A program made the position numbers and the translations under genes. From Anniella stebbinsi (lineage: Eukaryota > Chordata > Lepidosauria > Squamata > Anniellidae), in the NCBI GenBank assembly GCA_029215795.1, contig JARDYH010000003.1, forward strand, positions 17,462,001-17,526,000: a stretch of 64,000 nucleotides of DNA, read 5' to 3'. Shown in pieces: positions 18,958-30,769 of the stretch; within the stretch, counting starts at the first letter, position 1, and each line of letters starts with the position of its first letter. Under the pieces are notes generated by a model. The model searched no databases. It was given only the letters and a program-made list of their open reading frames with translations, and was not told where the DNA came from.

Positions 18958-21126
18958 CTGCTGAACATGCATGCCCAAAACCCACAGAAAAAAACCCTTC
19001 ATTTCAAGCTGTCAGTGGGTAGTTTCAAGGCCTGGGAAGGTTGTGGCTGTCTGCATACAAATCGAGGTTTTTCAGTTCAGGATGCTGAAGGTCAGTGACT
19101 TGCCCTGAGCCTGAGGTACAGCCAGTAGATGTTATCACTCTTTCATCCATGTCGATGTGGAAGATTGGGCTGGTAGTATTCAAACTAAGCCTGGCCAACC
19201 CCGATGCTTCACGCTGCCTACCAGTCAGAGAAGTTGACATTGCACACCCTTTGGGACCCAAAGAAGGCTTTAGTGTCTATGCTCACCCGGTAGCTCAGCA
19301 GCTCCAAGCCTTCAGAACCCCTGAAGCTAGTGGTTCAAGTCCAGGAATTCCTGCAACATGTTGTCAATATACAGCATCCACCTCTTCGGGCTGTTTTAAA
19401 ATGTAAAACATGTTGTCCACAAGCTCAGTTTTCAAAATGTGGAAAAGTCATGCAAGAATGGGTCACATCCCAGGTACCTTTTTCTGGTGACAATCCCACA
19501 GGTTGCCCTTAGGAAGAATCTACCCTTAAAACAATATCCATCTCATATTTCAGGTTTGGGGGTACACCACTGTTTTTGTCTTCCACCGCTAGTGCCAAAA
19601 TACTGTCTTCTGCCATTAATCAGCTCTTAGCAACAGGTATGTTGGCACGAAACCTGAACAGATGGCATGCATTTGCCAAGTATCTACATTTATTTTGGCA
19701 AACAAGATGAGTTTAGGTTTCACTGTGCCTGCTGTTCTAGAATGTCCGAGGTTTCACTTTTGGCTGGTGAAGCTCACCGCTCGTTGTGAATAGAAGATGA
19801 TAGCACTGCCTGGAACCCAGGAGGACATTCAAATGGAGGAAATCCCCCCCTTCTCAAACCCGCTGACTTTCCTTTCTTTTTCCATGACAATCGGCACAGC
19901 AAAGTACCGTGGTTGGCAGTAATAGATCCGTAGCTTCAACAACAACACCCAAACCCCATATCTCTTTTAAGTAAGTTTTTCTAAGGTTGTCAGAAGTATA
20001 TCCTCCGGGCCTGATTGTGTACCAATTCCAATGTCTGAGAATTCTCCGAGAAGCTGGCACTAGTAATAGGACTGCGGTGGGCCTTGAAGCAAAAAAATAT
20101 TTTTCCGATTACATCTCGGCTCCCCGTTTTTCCTGCCTTTTTCCATGCCTCACCATAAGCTATAAAATCTGCTCTGAAAGGCATGTATTCGCGCAGGTAG
20201 GGGTGAAAGATGATACAAAGACATTTATCTCAGAGAGCAAGAATTATTCATAGCAGTATTTGCCAGGAGAATATGAAAACAATCTTGTTGTTTTAAGTCA
20301 GGAAGTTACCTAAACTGACTGCTTGTTGTAATTTCACCAAGGACAGTAAGTTCTTTAGCAGTGACAGTGGAATGCCAGAAGTTCACATCTCCACTGGTTT
20401 TAGATTTTCAGATGGACATATTCAGGCGTCTCAGTTGTGGGTCTCCAGAGGCAAGGATTTTTTTTTAATTCCATCACATCTATATCCTACGCTCCCTCTA
20501 AAAAGCTCAGGTTTGGTTGAAAGAGGAGCTCTAGGATTCTTCCAAATTGAGTTTTTGGTCATGCAGTTACTCTGCCTAATTCATGGAATGTTACAGGAAG
20601 GTCCGGATGACAACATCTTTCATTTGTAACTCTCCTGTGTTTTTGCACCACTTCTTCTGTCTTTTTTCTTTCCACAAAAAATCCATTGAGGAGGGAAAGG
20701 TAGAGTAGCTGCACTATATCTTTTGATTGGTAGCATTAGGATCCCTCCATCTGGAAGCAACCCCACTCAGTTGATCCCCCAAAAGAGGATGGTCAACATG
20801 GGGAGAGGGGTTAGGAACTACCCTAACTTGCCTACCTCTGACTTCCATATGTCGATCAGGCTGTTCTGCACAGTGCCTATGTATGTACAAGTTGCATTGC
20901 TCCAGATGTATGCGTGTGATCTAGAACCCTACAAAATGCAGGGTCCCCAGTCATACAGAGACCACACGTACACATACTTTCTGTGCAAAGGAGCCAAAAG
21001 AGCACACAGAGGTCAGAGGTAGAGCCCACAAATGTGATCTTAAGCCCACCACCCATGTCCATGCATTGACAAACTCCTGTTTTAGTTGATTGAGCATAGC
21101 TATACCGACTTGTCAAAAGGCCACCA
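18958..21126. other. Unique sequence, about 2.2 kb
   Basis: No mobile element recognised. The region 19976-20260 contains an 88-codon plus-strand ORF (19987-20253) with no recognisable domain and a few CpGs. It could be conserved non-coding DNA or chance. Confidence 0.4.
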
Positions 21127-21127
21127 T

Positions 21128-21230
21128 TGCTGAGCTCCATGGTTGAATGGAGATTTGAACCCAGATTTGGACCCTAATTGTCCAATCTTATTGTTCTATC
21201 CATTGCAATACACTGGCTCTCTTGCCACTT
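21128..21230 (-). mobile_element. tRNA-like SINE (type 2) fragment, reverse
   Basis: On the minus strand it starts GCAAGAGAGCCAGTGTATTG, continues ATGGATAGAACAATAAGATT, and has a degenerate B box GGGTTCAAATCTCC. This matches the head of the SINE at 61798 and 42785. The body is missing. Confidence 0.6.
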
Positions 21231-21306
21231 CCCACGTTTTTCTTCTCACACATATTCTAGAGTTCTCTCCTTCACTTTCCATCCAACAGCCCATCATGTG
21301 TTCACT

Positions 21307-21801
21307 GTGCACTGGTGAGGCTAAGGGGAGACCTGACAGAGGTGTACAAAATTATGCATGGTGTGGAGGATGTAGATTGGGATATATTTTTCTCCTTCTC
21401 CCATAATACTAGAATCCAGGGGCATCCCATGAAGCTGATGGGTGGGAGATTCAGAACAGATAAAAGGAAGTACTTCTTCTCATGGCACATTGTTAAACTA
21501 TGGAATTCACTGCCACGTCCAAATGATGGCCACCAATTAGGATGGCTTTAAAAAGAGGTTGGATAAATTCCTGGAGGGGAAGGTTATCAATGGCTACTAG
21601 TTATGATAGCTATGCTCTACTTCCAGTATCAGAGGCAGTAAGCCTGTATACACCAGTTGCTGGAGAACATGGGTGGGAGGGTGCTGTTGCACCATGTCCT
21701 GCTTGTGGGTCCTTGGTCGACAGCTGGTTGGCCATGTGTAAACAAGTGCTGGACTAGATAGAACCTTGGTCTGATCCAGCAGGGCTCTTCTTATGGTCTT
21801 A
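21307..21801 (+). pseudogene. CR1 LINE 3' fragment, second subfamily
   Basis: The plus strand carries a decayed CR1 ORF2 C-terminus with the words LRGDLTEVYKIMHGVED, GGRFRTDKRKYFF and VKLWNSLP. It ends with GATCCAGCAGGGCTCTTCTT and ATGGTCTT, a different 3' end from the 13797 and 9261 copies. It lacks the 5' region and catalytic core. Its frame is broken after about position 21551. Confidence 0.8.
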
Positions 21802-21839
21802 AGCTTCTCTAGGTAAAAAGGCACCCAATATGCCTAGTG

Positions 21840-22007
21840 GGACCAGATACAAAGGAGGGCAGGGCTCCTGCAGCTTTAACTGTTGTGATGAAGAGGGAAT
21901 TTCACCAAGTGCTGCATGCATACAAATGACACCTGCTGAAATCCCCCTTTTCTATGCAACTGTTAAAGACAGAGGAGCCCTGTCCTCCTTTCCATATGGT
22001 CACCCTA
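21840..22007. mobile_element. Family A half-unit, 168 bp
   Basis: Starts GGACCAGATACAAAGGAGGG, the internal terminus found at the centre of full units, and ends CATATGGTCACCCTA. It is exactly one half of the 320 bp unit (A1 loop GTGCTGCATGCATACAAATG). No clear TSD is seen, so truncation and independent mobilisation of the half cannot be separated. Confidence 0.7.
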
Positions 22008-22009
22008 TC

Positions 22010-23087
22010 CAGAATGAATTCTGCCCTCAGGCTAAAAGATATCAGACACCCCTGGTCTGGAGATGTCAGTGATACGATTCGGGGGCCTCTGTTTAGCTCA
22101 CTGTCCGCACCAAGCCTCTGAAGAAACTGGTATCTTCAGTTATTCCATATGAGAAAAACAATGTTAAAGTGAAGCTAAATTACATGGTCTTTGCTCCCCA
22201 AACCATTTGGCACCCCTAACCAGACTGTGCCCAGCCCAGGCGCCCCTATCATCCCACCCTCATCACACTACTGGTTTCCGGCCTTGTTCGTATTAAGAAA
22301 TAACATAATGTTCAGAAAGGCACTTTCATAAAACTCTTTAGCGGCTTTGCATTTCAACACTTGGACTAAATGAATGTAAACTGCAAAGCAGGCAGAATGG
22401 AGCAAAACAGTAACACCCAAGATAAAAATCATATATTTTCTTCAGAGCGAGAGACGTTTGGGGTCCTTCCAAAAACAAATCACCACTACTGAGGCGCTCT
22501 GAAGGCAAACAGTCTTTTAAATTGGTTCTTCTCACTATAGTTGGCAAACTCAAGAGTTTGAGTAGATTTGTCCTGGGGTGCCATGGAGATTCATTCTTGT
22601 TAACGGCTATAAGTTGCAGTGAACATTTATGAAGAATATTGTGCTTTTTTTAAGACACACACACACACAACTGCTCCTTGGACAATTATTTGAACCGGAG
22701 GTTTTATGGGTTCCTTAGATTCCCTGCCCAACCCCAATACGATCCATGTTTCTTCCTTGGCCAGCTCTAACTTTCTGTGAAGTTTTGGGGTAATTACACT
22801 TAACACAGCCCCATGATTTTTGAGGAACAGTAGAGGCCTGAGGGGAGGCAAAAGAGAAGGAACACACACACCACACAGGCCTTTAAAATGTCGCAGGGGG
22901 AAGTGTCAGGCATTATTGTTTTTTTGTGGGGGCAGCACAGTGCAGCCTGATGGGCTCTGGTGGCAATGGTAGCGGCAAGCAGCGGTGCTCTGGAAGCCAT
23001 TTTAATGTCCCACAATTCCCCTGATGTCAAAGACTTCTGAGGCATTGTAGGAAATGTAAAGGATGGCTCCCAGACTGAGGGCTAAAT
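22010..23087. other. Unique sequence
   Basis: A (CA)8 tract at 22656-22671 and a second short CA tract at 22862-22878. Nothing else recognised. Confidence 0.4.
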
Positions 23088-23190
23088 TACAAGCCTTTCT
23101 ACATGAGGCGTTTATTGTGCATTCGTGATTCCTCACTCACAGTAGTTTGTGTGTGCTTTACACGAGAAATAAAGGGAGAAGCAGGTTCTC
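23088..23190. mobile_element. Family F end fragment
   Basis: AAGCCTTTCTACATGAGGCG, then TTTATTGTGCATTCGTGATT and CCTCACTCACAGTAGTTTGT. These match the left end of the complete family F element at 42206-42762. Confidence 0.55.
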
Positions 23191-23382
23191 AAGATGCTGA
23201 CTTTTTATTATTTTTCAAAGTTGAAAAGGGCTGCTCTACACAAAACAAAGAGAAGTAGGTGGCCCTAAGTTGTTCGTCATGAGTTTTCCACAACCCCACA
23301 GTCACCTTTGCATATCATATTCTCCATCCTGTCCTCGTGGTTTATCTACTTTGGGAGAATGAGAATTTCACTAGCACTTTCT

Positions 23383-23702
23383 TAGGCTGACCATATGAAA
23401 AGGAGGACAGGGCTCACGTAACTTTAACAGTAGTAGAGAAAAGGGAATTTCAGCCAGTGTTATTTGTATGCAATTAGTTCCTGGTGCAATTCCCTCTTCA
23501 TCACAACAGTTAAAGTTGCAGGGGCCCTGCCTTCTTTTGTATATGGTCACTCTAGTATAGTGCCTGCAACTTTAACTGTTGTGATGAAGAGGGAATTTCA
23601 CCAGGAACGAATTGCATACAAATGACACTGGCTGAAATTCCCTTTTCTCTACAACTGTTAAAGTTACATGAGCCCTTTCCTCCTTTTCATATGGTCAGCC
23701 TA
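23383..23702. mobile_element. Family A quartet-palindrome MITE, 7 bp TSD
   Basis: 320 bp with termini TAGGCTGACCATATG and CATATGGTCAGCCTA. The exact repeat ACTTTCT flanks it at 23376-23382 and 23703-23709. The next base differs (C against the element's own A), so the duplication here is 7 bp. Subfamily A2, very similar to the copy at 18631. Confidence 0.85.
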
Positions 23703-23849
23703 ACTTTCTGCCTCCTTAGGGAGGATGTGGCGTTAAGGCTTGTGAGTCTTAACTCCCAATTTCCCTGCTTTTTGGTGCTTGGTTGGAAACTGTAGAAACT
23801 TATCGTTGTTTTTGTAAACCGTAGGTTTTTTGTTTAATGAATCTATATA

Positions 23850-23935
23850 TAGATGCAAATTTAGAAATAATAATTATGATTTAAATGGAAACAAAGTGCG
23901 GGAAAACTGTGACCAGGTGACCTATGTGCCTGCCT
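23850..23935 (-). mobile_element. Family C fragment, reverse
   Basis: TAGATGCAAATTTAGAAATA, then ATAATTATGATTTAAATGG. This is the complement of the CTAAATTTGCAYCTGTA segment in the family C copies at 14790 and 50300. Confidence 0.5.
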
Positions 23936-24310
23936 GTATAGCCTTTTTTGTTCAGGCGCTCCACCATGGGCCCAAACTGCAATTTGCAAAAATGAGAATC
24001 CCAACTAAAGGTATGGGATCTTTTTTCACAATGGAACTTGCATGGACAGGACCCCTGATGTGGATTGAACCCACAGTTGGAGGTAAAGGATGAAAGCCCA
24101 CTTACCCCCATGATAGGTTTCCAGCCAAGATGAGCCCCACCCATGCTGGCTATTTAAAAAAGGATGCACTAAAGAGGGGATCTACATGGCATCACTGGGA
24201 TGAGCCAGTTCAGTGATAAGCCCTGCCGGGGTGCAGGCACTGGTAGCTGCCCAAGGATGCCAGTGCTGATAGAGGCATCATATGACAGTGCTGACAGAGG
24301 CATCATATGA

Positions 24311-24550
24311 CAAGAACCATATGAAAAGGAGAGCAGGGCTCCTGTATCTTTAAGAGTTGCATAGAAAAGAGAATTGCAGCCGGTGTCATTTGTATGCATG
24401 CAGCACCTGCTGAAATTCCCTCTTCGTAACAACAGGTAAAGCTGCAGGAGCTATACTAGAGTGACCAAATACAAAAGAGGGAAGGGCTCCCTTTCAATAC
24501 ATCTGTTAAAGATACAGGAGCCCTGTCCTCCTTTCCATATGGTCACCCTA
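24311..24550. mobile_element. Family A MITE with internal deletion
   Basis: The left end is eroded to AGAACCATATGAAAAGGAGA and the right end is intact (CATATGGTCACCCTA). About 80 bp is missing between GGGCTCC and CTTTCAATACATCTG. Subfamily A1 (loop GCATGCAGCACCTGCTGAAA). Confidence 0.75.
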
Positions 24551-24567
24551 ACATATGCCATATACAG

Positions 24568-24760
24568 GGCTAGGCAGACCAATGGTCTGCTCAGACTGTT
24601 CCTCTCTTAGGTAGAAATCTTTCCCAGAACCAGTTACACCAGACCTTTTCATTGGAGATGCTGTGAATCGAACCTGGGGCCTTCTGTATACAGACCACAT
24701 GTCCCACCATGTGGTGAATGCTCCTGTCAGAAGCAACAAACTGCCTCTGACTAGATCAGG
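24568..24760 (-). mobile_element. tRNA-Ala-like SINE, reverse
   Basis: On the minus strand it reads CAGAAGGCCCCAGGTTCGAT, with a good B box (GGTTCGATTC), followed by the usual SINE body ending GGTCTGCCTAGCC. The anticodon arm is diverged (TCTGTATACAG). Confidence 0.65.
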
Positions 24761-24859
24761 CTAGGCAGTTCTGGATTTAGGAACAAACTAAGTAAGCTAT
24801 GGCTTAGGGCCTCATATTATGAGGGCCCCCTCTAAATATGTGGGAGCCGCTGTCAAGGT

Positions 24860-25010
24860 GAGTCCTCATAACAGCTAAAAGACCTATACTAATATATTGG
24901 AAGGATAAATGCTCACCTCCCATAATGCAATGGATTGAGGAATTAATAGCCTTATCAACATTTGAACAGGTAATATACAGGCTAAAAAGAAAGTGCATGA
25001 AGGGACACCG
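24860..25010 (+). pseudogene. L1-clade LINE ORF2 C-terminal remnant
   Basis: Plus-strand frame from 24898 reads W-K-D-K-C-S-P-P and then MQWIEELIALSTFEQVIYRL. This resembles the C-terminal end of L1 ORF2 proteins, where a WK...P...W...M pattern is followed by an E-K-[IL]-T-Y-x-L-like helix. No catalytic domains are present. A small repeat fragment (GCTTAGGGCCTCATATTATG) lies just upstream. The call rests on a short motif and could be wrong. Confidence 0.4.
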
Positions 25011-25179
25011 TCCTCAAGACTGCTTGCAGCTCTCTCAAATACTGTTGTTGATCTTCCACCTAAGAGAAATGAGCATTACACAGGCAGTTGGTTGCTGTAC
25101 ATTAAGGTCTGTGGAAAGAGCCCCTACATGTTCATGGTGCCTTTAAAAGGGGGGGGGAGTTCTGTTGCCTTCTAAGGAG

Positions 25180-25900
25180 GTTCGCAATAACTTGGCAGTG
25201 CCCTGCAGTTTCTTCAGAAGCTTCTGTTTAACTTTTGATTGTCATATTTTTGCATGCCTTGGCAAAGAGCACAGGAGCCAAAGATAGATCCAGGAGCTAC
25301 CAGAATGTGTTAAAAGCAAGGAAACGCAATCTTCGGCCGATGCCATTCCTTTTAATTAATATTACTAAGAATGAAGAAGAAAAGTGCATTAATATTCTTT
25401 TTGCAACAATCTGTGACTTCATCTTGATGGAATTCTGAAATTGCCTTCAGGACCCCATCTTCAGCAGAGCTCCCATATATTTTTATGAATGCTGAATTGG
25501 TGCATTACATCCATATGCTTTTCCTGGAAGCCTGACGAGCACAGGTTCTCTTTCATGCGCACTCGGAAACGGCCGGCGCAAGTGGTGCGTGTTAGCTTTA
25601 TACTCTACACATGTAAAAGTCAAGTCATAATTTGCATTGATTACATAATGAGACAATCTGTCTCCTTCCAGAATAGCCTTTCAGCTCAAGCCGGGCACAC
25701 CTGCAGAGCAGCAGAGTCACATCTGGCGCATAAATCGTGTACTCGAGAGAGGTACCCTCTCTGCCTCGTGGGGAATAAGGCCTTTCCACAGCCCTTACTG
25801 TACGACGGAATAAGCTTGACTGCAGCCACCTGCCTTCGGCTAGGCCAAAGCAGTACATGAAGTACATAACAATTTCCCAACAGACCTCCAAGGAAGCTGG
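25180..25900. other. Repeat-poor block, candidate conserved non-coding DNA
   Basis: Over about 700 bp no repeat family is seen. The text contains tight AT-rich, homeodomain-like words. Examples are CTTTTAATTAATATTACTAA (about 25350) and CATAATTTGCATTGATTACA (25625-25644). The latter includes an octamer-like ATTTGCAT next to TGATTACATAATGAG. It also has several CpGs and restriction-like palindromes. This resembles developmental enhancers, but that is inference only. Confidence 0.35.
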
Positions 25901-26141
25901 GGGAAGGGGGAGGAAGTGCACCACATATCCCTAGATGGCTTCATATTTTATTGCTGAACCGCTCTTATAGTAAAGATGTTCTTCCAAAGGTTCCACCTGA
26001 AGCTAATCCCATTCACTGCTATGTTCCCTGAACCATATTTTAAAATCTTGCTTGTTATACGATACCCCATGGACAGGATGAGCAATCTCCCTCTTTTTGC
26101 ACATATAATTTTAAGTATTTGAAAACTGTCAACATGTTCCC

Positions 26142-26142
<1 letters not shown>

Positions 26143-26196
<54 letters not shown>

Positions 26197-26212
26197 TACA
26201 CACACACACAGG
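26143..26212. repeat. (TA)n-(CA)n compound microsatellite
   Basis: About 30 bp of TA followed by about 38 bp of CA with one CATA interruption. Confidence 0.95.
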
Positions 26213-26587
26213 TCCTTTAAGCCTTTCTCCATAAACTTTACCTTTTTAAGTTACTTTTGGCAGCTGATATAGGCCTTCCAAACTCAAGAAATTTTTATCA
26301 GAAAGTGCCATAGAATATCTCCATTGAACTAGAGGTAATATAGGTAAGACACATTGTTAAGCCATTTCTAGGAAAATTCTCACTCCTTCCAGCGGGAAAT
26401 TGGGTGCAATATTTTATTCTTATACAATATAGGAAGTGGACCCCTTTTGCAAAACAGACATTCCACATTATGTCTCCTTATGATGACCCCAATATGTCAA
26501 CTTCCATAGTTAGTTTAGTTTATTACATGTATATATTGCCTCGCACAACCAAGAGGAGACCCAAAGCGATTTACAGAAAAGAATGTC

Positions 26588-26907
26588 TAGGGTGACCAGA
26601 TAAAATCCAGGTCAGGGCTCATATAACTTTAACAGTTGTAGAGAAAAGGGAATTTCAGCCAGTGTCATTTGTATGCAATTAGTCCCTGGTGAAATTCCCT
26701 CTTCATCACAACAGTTAAAGGTGCAGGCACTATAGTAGAGTGACCCTATACAAAAGAAGGCAGGGCCCCTGCAACTTTAACTGTTGTGATGAAGAGGGAA
26801 TTTCACCAGGAACTAATTGCACACAAATGACACTGGCTGAAATTCACTTTTCTCTACAACTGTTAAAGTTATATGAGCCCTGACCTGGATTTTATCTGGT
26901 CAGCCTA
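26588..26907. mobile_element. Family A MITE, 'CAGATAAAATCC' end type
   Basis: 320 bp. The left tip is TAGGGTGACCAGATAAAATC and the right tip GATTTTATCTGGTCAGCCTA, so the two tips differ (GGG against GCC). It carries the A2 loop. An internal terminus-like TAGAGTGACCCTATACAAAA lies in the third arm (near 26735). No direct repeat is visible at the flanks. Confidence 0.8.
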
Positions 26908-27718
26908 TAAATTCCCCATGGGTCAATCTAATCAAGTTGCTACACTCATAATGAGGTGGTATTTGCCACCCTGGAGGTTTGGGGTTTTGGGGTTTTTAAA
27001 GGTATGCTCCATCTAATTGCTGGCCATGAGGAACCATAGGAGGCAATCTGGTGCAAGTATGGTGCAATTAGCTTTGTATTCTGGGAACTGGCTTTGCATT
27101 TGGGGGGGGGGGGGAAGCACAACTAACAAATTGTTTTTCAGATCCTGTAGTACTTGAATTAGGACATTTGGAGACATTTTGCATGAAAGAGGAATCTGAG
27201 TTTGAATTTCACCAAAAAATAACTGCTACAATCTCCATTGCTGAATTATGGAAGACAAAGGAGATACCCTCTTAAATTATGGAGAAACAAAAAAGCGGAT
27301 CAATAGTTAATTCTTTAAAAGTAACCAGCATTTTATTCACAATGTATGCTGAAAACCGCTCTCCCCTTCCTCCTTTTTAAAATATATTGGATGCAGTCCA
27401 TTTTTATAACAAGGAATTTAATATAAGAGCAATGTGTAGAGGAAGTATCCATGGTGGAGAAACTGCTATTTCCTGAGCCCCGCTGGACTATGCCAGGGTA
27501 AAAAGTGGAGGGAACAGAATTTCCATTTTAATTTTCCTCTAGGGAGACCTCAGGGGGGACATGACAGGTGCAAACAGCTGGAACTCATGGGAATGCTGTT
27601 GCCACCAGTGGTAAGTTCTCTACCAGCTTTGCCCCTTTCTCCACAGTCACTGAAATAACCCCCAAACATTGTAGCCTGTAAAAAAGACAGTGAAATGGGG
27701 GGGGGGGGTAGTTTCTTA
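26908..27718. other. Unique sequence
   Basis: Two poly-G runs (about 27102-27113 and 27699-27707). No gene or repeat family recognised. Confidence 0.4.
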
Positions 27719-27930
27719 CGGTGGTGGCTGGTAGCTCAAATTTGGGTGGGGCTGTGAATTTATTCAGTCAGAACCAGCCAGAATGCTAAAGTAGCTATCT
27801 GAGGTGCTGAACCCTACCCCCAAAATAGGCTCAGCACCTTGGATAGCTTCCTTAGAGATCTAGCTGGTTCTGACTGAAACCCAGAATGGATTCACAGCCC
27901 CCCCAAAATCAGAGCCACCAGCCTCCACTG
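27719..27930. mobile_element. Family D fold-back MITE
   Basis: The left arm GGTGGCTGGTAGCTCAAATT is mirrored by AATCAGAGCCACCAGCCTCC on the right. Inside them, GTCAGAACCAGCCAGAATGC is mirrored by ATCTAGCTGGTTCTGACTGA. The loop has inverted GAGGTGCTGAACCCTACCCC and TAGGCTCAGCACCTTGG. The flanks GTTTCTTA and GTTTCTGT match at 6 of 8. Confidence 0.7.
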
Positions 27931-27939
27931 GTTTCTGTC

Positions 27940-28928
27940 CTATATATGCAGCAAAAATATGATGCTTCTCTCTTCCTGTCTCCCTATTGCAGAGCCTCCA
28001 CAACTTATGAGCTACCAAGCCAAACATACCGAATGCAACCCACCAATAACCTTCCATGGCTCTCTATTAGGAGCTCAGTAAACCTTCAGTTTTTGCAGCC
28101 TTCCTCAGACTGCAAAACTACAGCAGCTTTGCAGGCCACACGACATGGTTGGTGAGCTGTGGTTGGTGGGCTGAATTCAGCCTGACGGGTCACAGTTTGC
28201 ACAGTCCTGCTCTTACAAGTTCCTGGATGCACACTTGGCCCAAGTACATAAAAGTGTTTCCAAAACTCCGATTATCCTTCACCTGTAAATGATGGGCTGA
28301 GGTGGACGGAAATGCTCTTGAATTCTAACCACAATTTACTTTCTGATGGAAAAACCTGTCTGCTGAATACTTTTTGCCTTTCTGCGGTCAATCTGGCAAC
28401 AGGCAATGTTTTAAAAAAGACTAAATAATAAATGGGGGGTGATTCTTGTGCATCGGGGCTCCGGCTCTGAATACATGTATACCTCCATGGGGCTTCCATG
28501 CCATAAATCATATTATTAGTCCAGCATTCTGTAGAATTCCAGCAGTCCTTACCTGTACTTTATCCCCACATCTGGTATTCAAGGGTACACCACCTTTGTC
28601 CATGGGGGTTCCATTCGCTTCTAGGGTCAATAGCTATTAATAGACCTACCCGCCGTGAATGTCTCTTATCTAAACTAGAGCCTGTGACACCTACGTTGCC
28701 ATGAGTCATATACGTTCACTGGCAAACCTCAAGATTCAAGCTTTCTATGGACCAGAACAAGGGCATCCTGGAGTTACTTTATATCAAGTACATCATATTT
28801 AAGGACATTTTGTAAAGATAAAAGATGTGACACTTTGAATGTTTCAATAAACACAGTTAATTAAGTTAAACCTTTCATTAGATTTGATTTTTCTGCATGA
28901 ACTGTATTCTTAGGTAACTAACTAGTTT
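27940..28928. other. Unique sequence
   Basis: Nothing recognised except weak traces of repeat wording near 28130-28215. Confidence 0.4.
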
Positions 28929-28929
28929 G

Positions 28930-29195
28930 TATAATATTTGCAAATGCTAATTTATATGTATAGGTGCACAGGGTCACCTGTGTGCCTCCTCAGACTGCTG
29001 TCCAGATATTAACTGTTAGTGGGCAATTTCAAAGCTCCTGCTGCTCTTCCTTATTATGGTTCTTTATCGTTAAACTGGACTTAGCCTAGATAGTCCTTCA
29101 AATAGAGGAGAACTTCAGATAAAGGACTATCTTCTGCCAACTCTCCAAAATTACAGAGGAATGTCCTTTGTAAAGGAGAACACCTGGCCATCCCA
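28930..29195 (-). mobile_element. Family C element, reverse, partial
   Basis: The right end ACACCTGGCCATCCCA is the complement of the family C start. Inside, AAATAGAGGAGAACTTCAGA and CTCCTGCTGCTCTTCCTTAT match the complement of the 50030-50422 copy. The far end is eroded (GCAAATGCTAATTTATATGT). Confidence 0.6.
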
Positions 29196-30285
29196 CACCA
29201 CATCTTATACCAAAGAGGAGACAAAAAGGCAGAAGAGTCCCCTTGGGAAGAGTCTACTTAGGAAGAAAGAGTATTTAAACATAGAAAGGAAGAATGTTCT
29301 TAACTTCCAATATTGATCTATTAGTTGTTTAGCCTGTAGTAGATGGTGTCACACAGTTCTCCAAGTGAGCAAGTTTACAGTTTGGGCTTTCCCTTGAGCC
29401 CAGCTTGAATGCTTGATGCTCAGGTGGAAGCTGTGGTTAGGGATGCATTCCCCCACCCCCCAATATGGGTGGTATATTAGCTACATCCTTTTCTGGAAGA
29501 CAAGATCTGGTCACTGTAGCACATGTCATGATAGCTTCAGAAGTTGTACTTGATTGGCTCTAAACATCCTTTGAAAAGTGTTTGGAAACTACAGGTGGTA
29601 CTCACTGTGGCTGTAGATATCTTGACACATTAAAAAAAACAGACTTGGATGCCTATAAACAAACTGTACCCTACATGTTTTCTAAACTGGCACTGTCCTG
29701 GGAGGGCTGCACTACATGGTATTTGTGAACATGCCATTCATTTCTGAAACCACTTTGACAACTGAAACTTCAGGAGGTAGCTGCTGACATGAGCAAACTA
29801 AACCAAAAGGTTATTTGTTTTCTTCTTAAACTATAAATGTAAGCAATGCCAACCATTATCTCAAAGAATATTTCAGCAAGAGTATGAAAGTGCCTCCAGG
29901 TTTACTGGACCATTGCCAAAACAGATTATTCATGCCTGAGTGTTAGCATCTCCTGCTTGGTGGGCCATGTGAAACTGGCAGGTCGTTCATACTGAAAATG
30001 TCAATTCTAGAACAGGTGTAATACTAAAAAAAAAAAAGATGTTCCAAATCATCAGGGGCATTAAACATTGCCAGAAAATGGTAAGTATTTTCCAAGCAAA
30101 TTCGTAAAAAATAAAAAGTCTGGGTAGGGTGAATATTTTAAATTCTATTTTATTTTTAAATCAACTATTCACATTTCTTATTGATTGCACCATACGAAGA
30201 CCTTCTTCAAATCCTTGGCTTCCCATCCAGTCCAAGCTCTTGTCATTTGAAATTGTACATGGTTTGTCCTGCCATCTCCCTAGGG
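29196..30285. other. Unique sequence
   Basis: About 1.1 kb with no repeat or gene recognised. Confidence 0.4.
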
Positions 30286-30605
30286 TAGGGTGACCAGATA
30301 AAATCCAGGGCAGGGCTCATGTAACTTTAACAGTTGTAGAGAAAAGGGAATTTCAGCCAGTGTCATTTGTATGCAATTAGTTCCTGGTGATATTCCCTCT
30401 TCATCACAACAGTTAAAGGTGAATGCACTATACTAGAGTGACCAGATACAAAAGAAGGCAGGGCTCCTGCAACTTTAACAGTTGTGATGAAGAGGGAATT
30501 TCACCAGGAACTAATTGCATACAAATGACTCTGGCTGAAATTCCCTTTTATCTACAACTGTTGAAATTACATGAGCCCTGACCTGGATTTTATCTGGTCA
30601 GCCTA
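30286..30605. mobile_element. Family A MITE, 'CAGATAAAATCC' end type
   Basis: 320 bp. Tips are TAGGGTGACCAGATAAAATC and GATTTTATCTGGTCAGCCTA, with the A2 loop. No convincing direct repeat: ATCTCCCT sits a few bases before the left tip and ATCTCTCC after the right tip (6 of 8), which is weak. Confidence 0.8.
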
Positions 30606-30735
30606 ATCTCTCCCCCCCCCCTCTGTGTTTTCTTGTTATAACCTTGTCAAAGTCTCTTGTTCACTTCAAGAATACTGCTCATAACTCTTTACTGTTCCCA
30701 GACCCATGTCTTGAGCTCCCTCCCAGCCATGCAAT

Positions 30736-30737
<2 letters not shown>

Positions 30738-30766
<29 letters not shown>

Positions 30767-30768
30767 CC
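30738..30768. repeat. (TC)n microsatellite
   Basis: About 30 bases of TC repeat. Confidence 0.95.
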
Positions 30769-30769
30769 C

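Noticed and set aside
25489..25924. 123-codon ORF (+) and 99-codon ORF (-) in the repeat-poor block
   Set aside because: Both frames are open over the same stretch and neither resembles a known protein; conserved non-coding DNA is a better explanation, though unproven.
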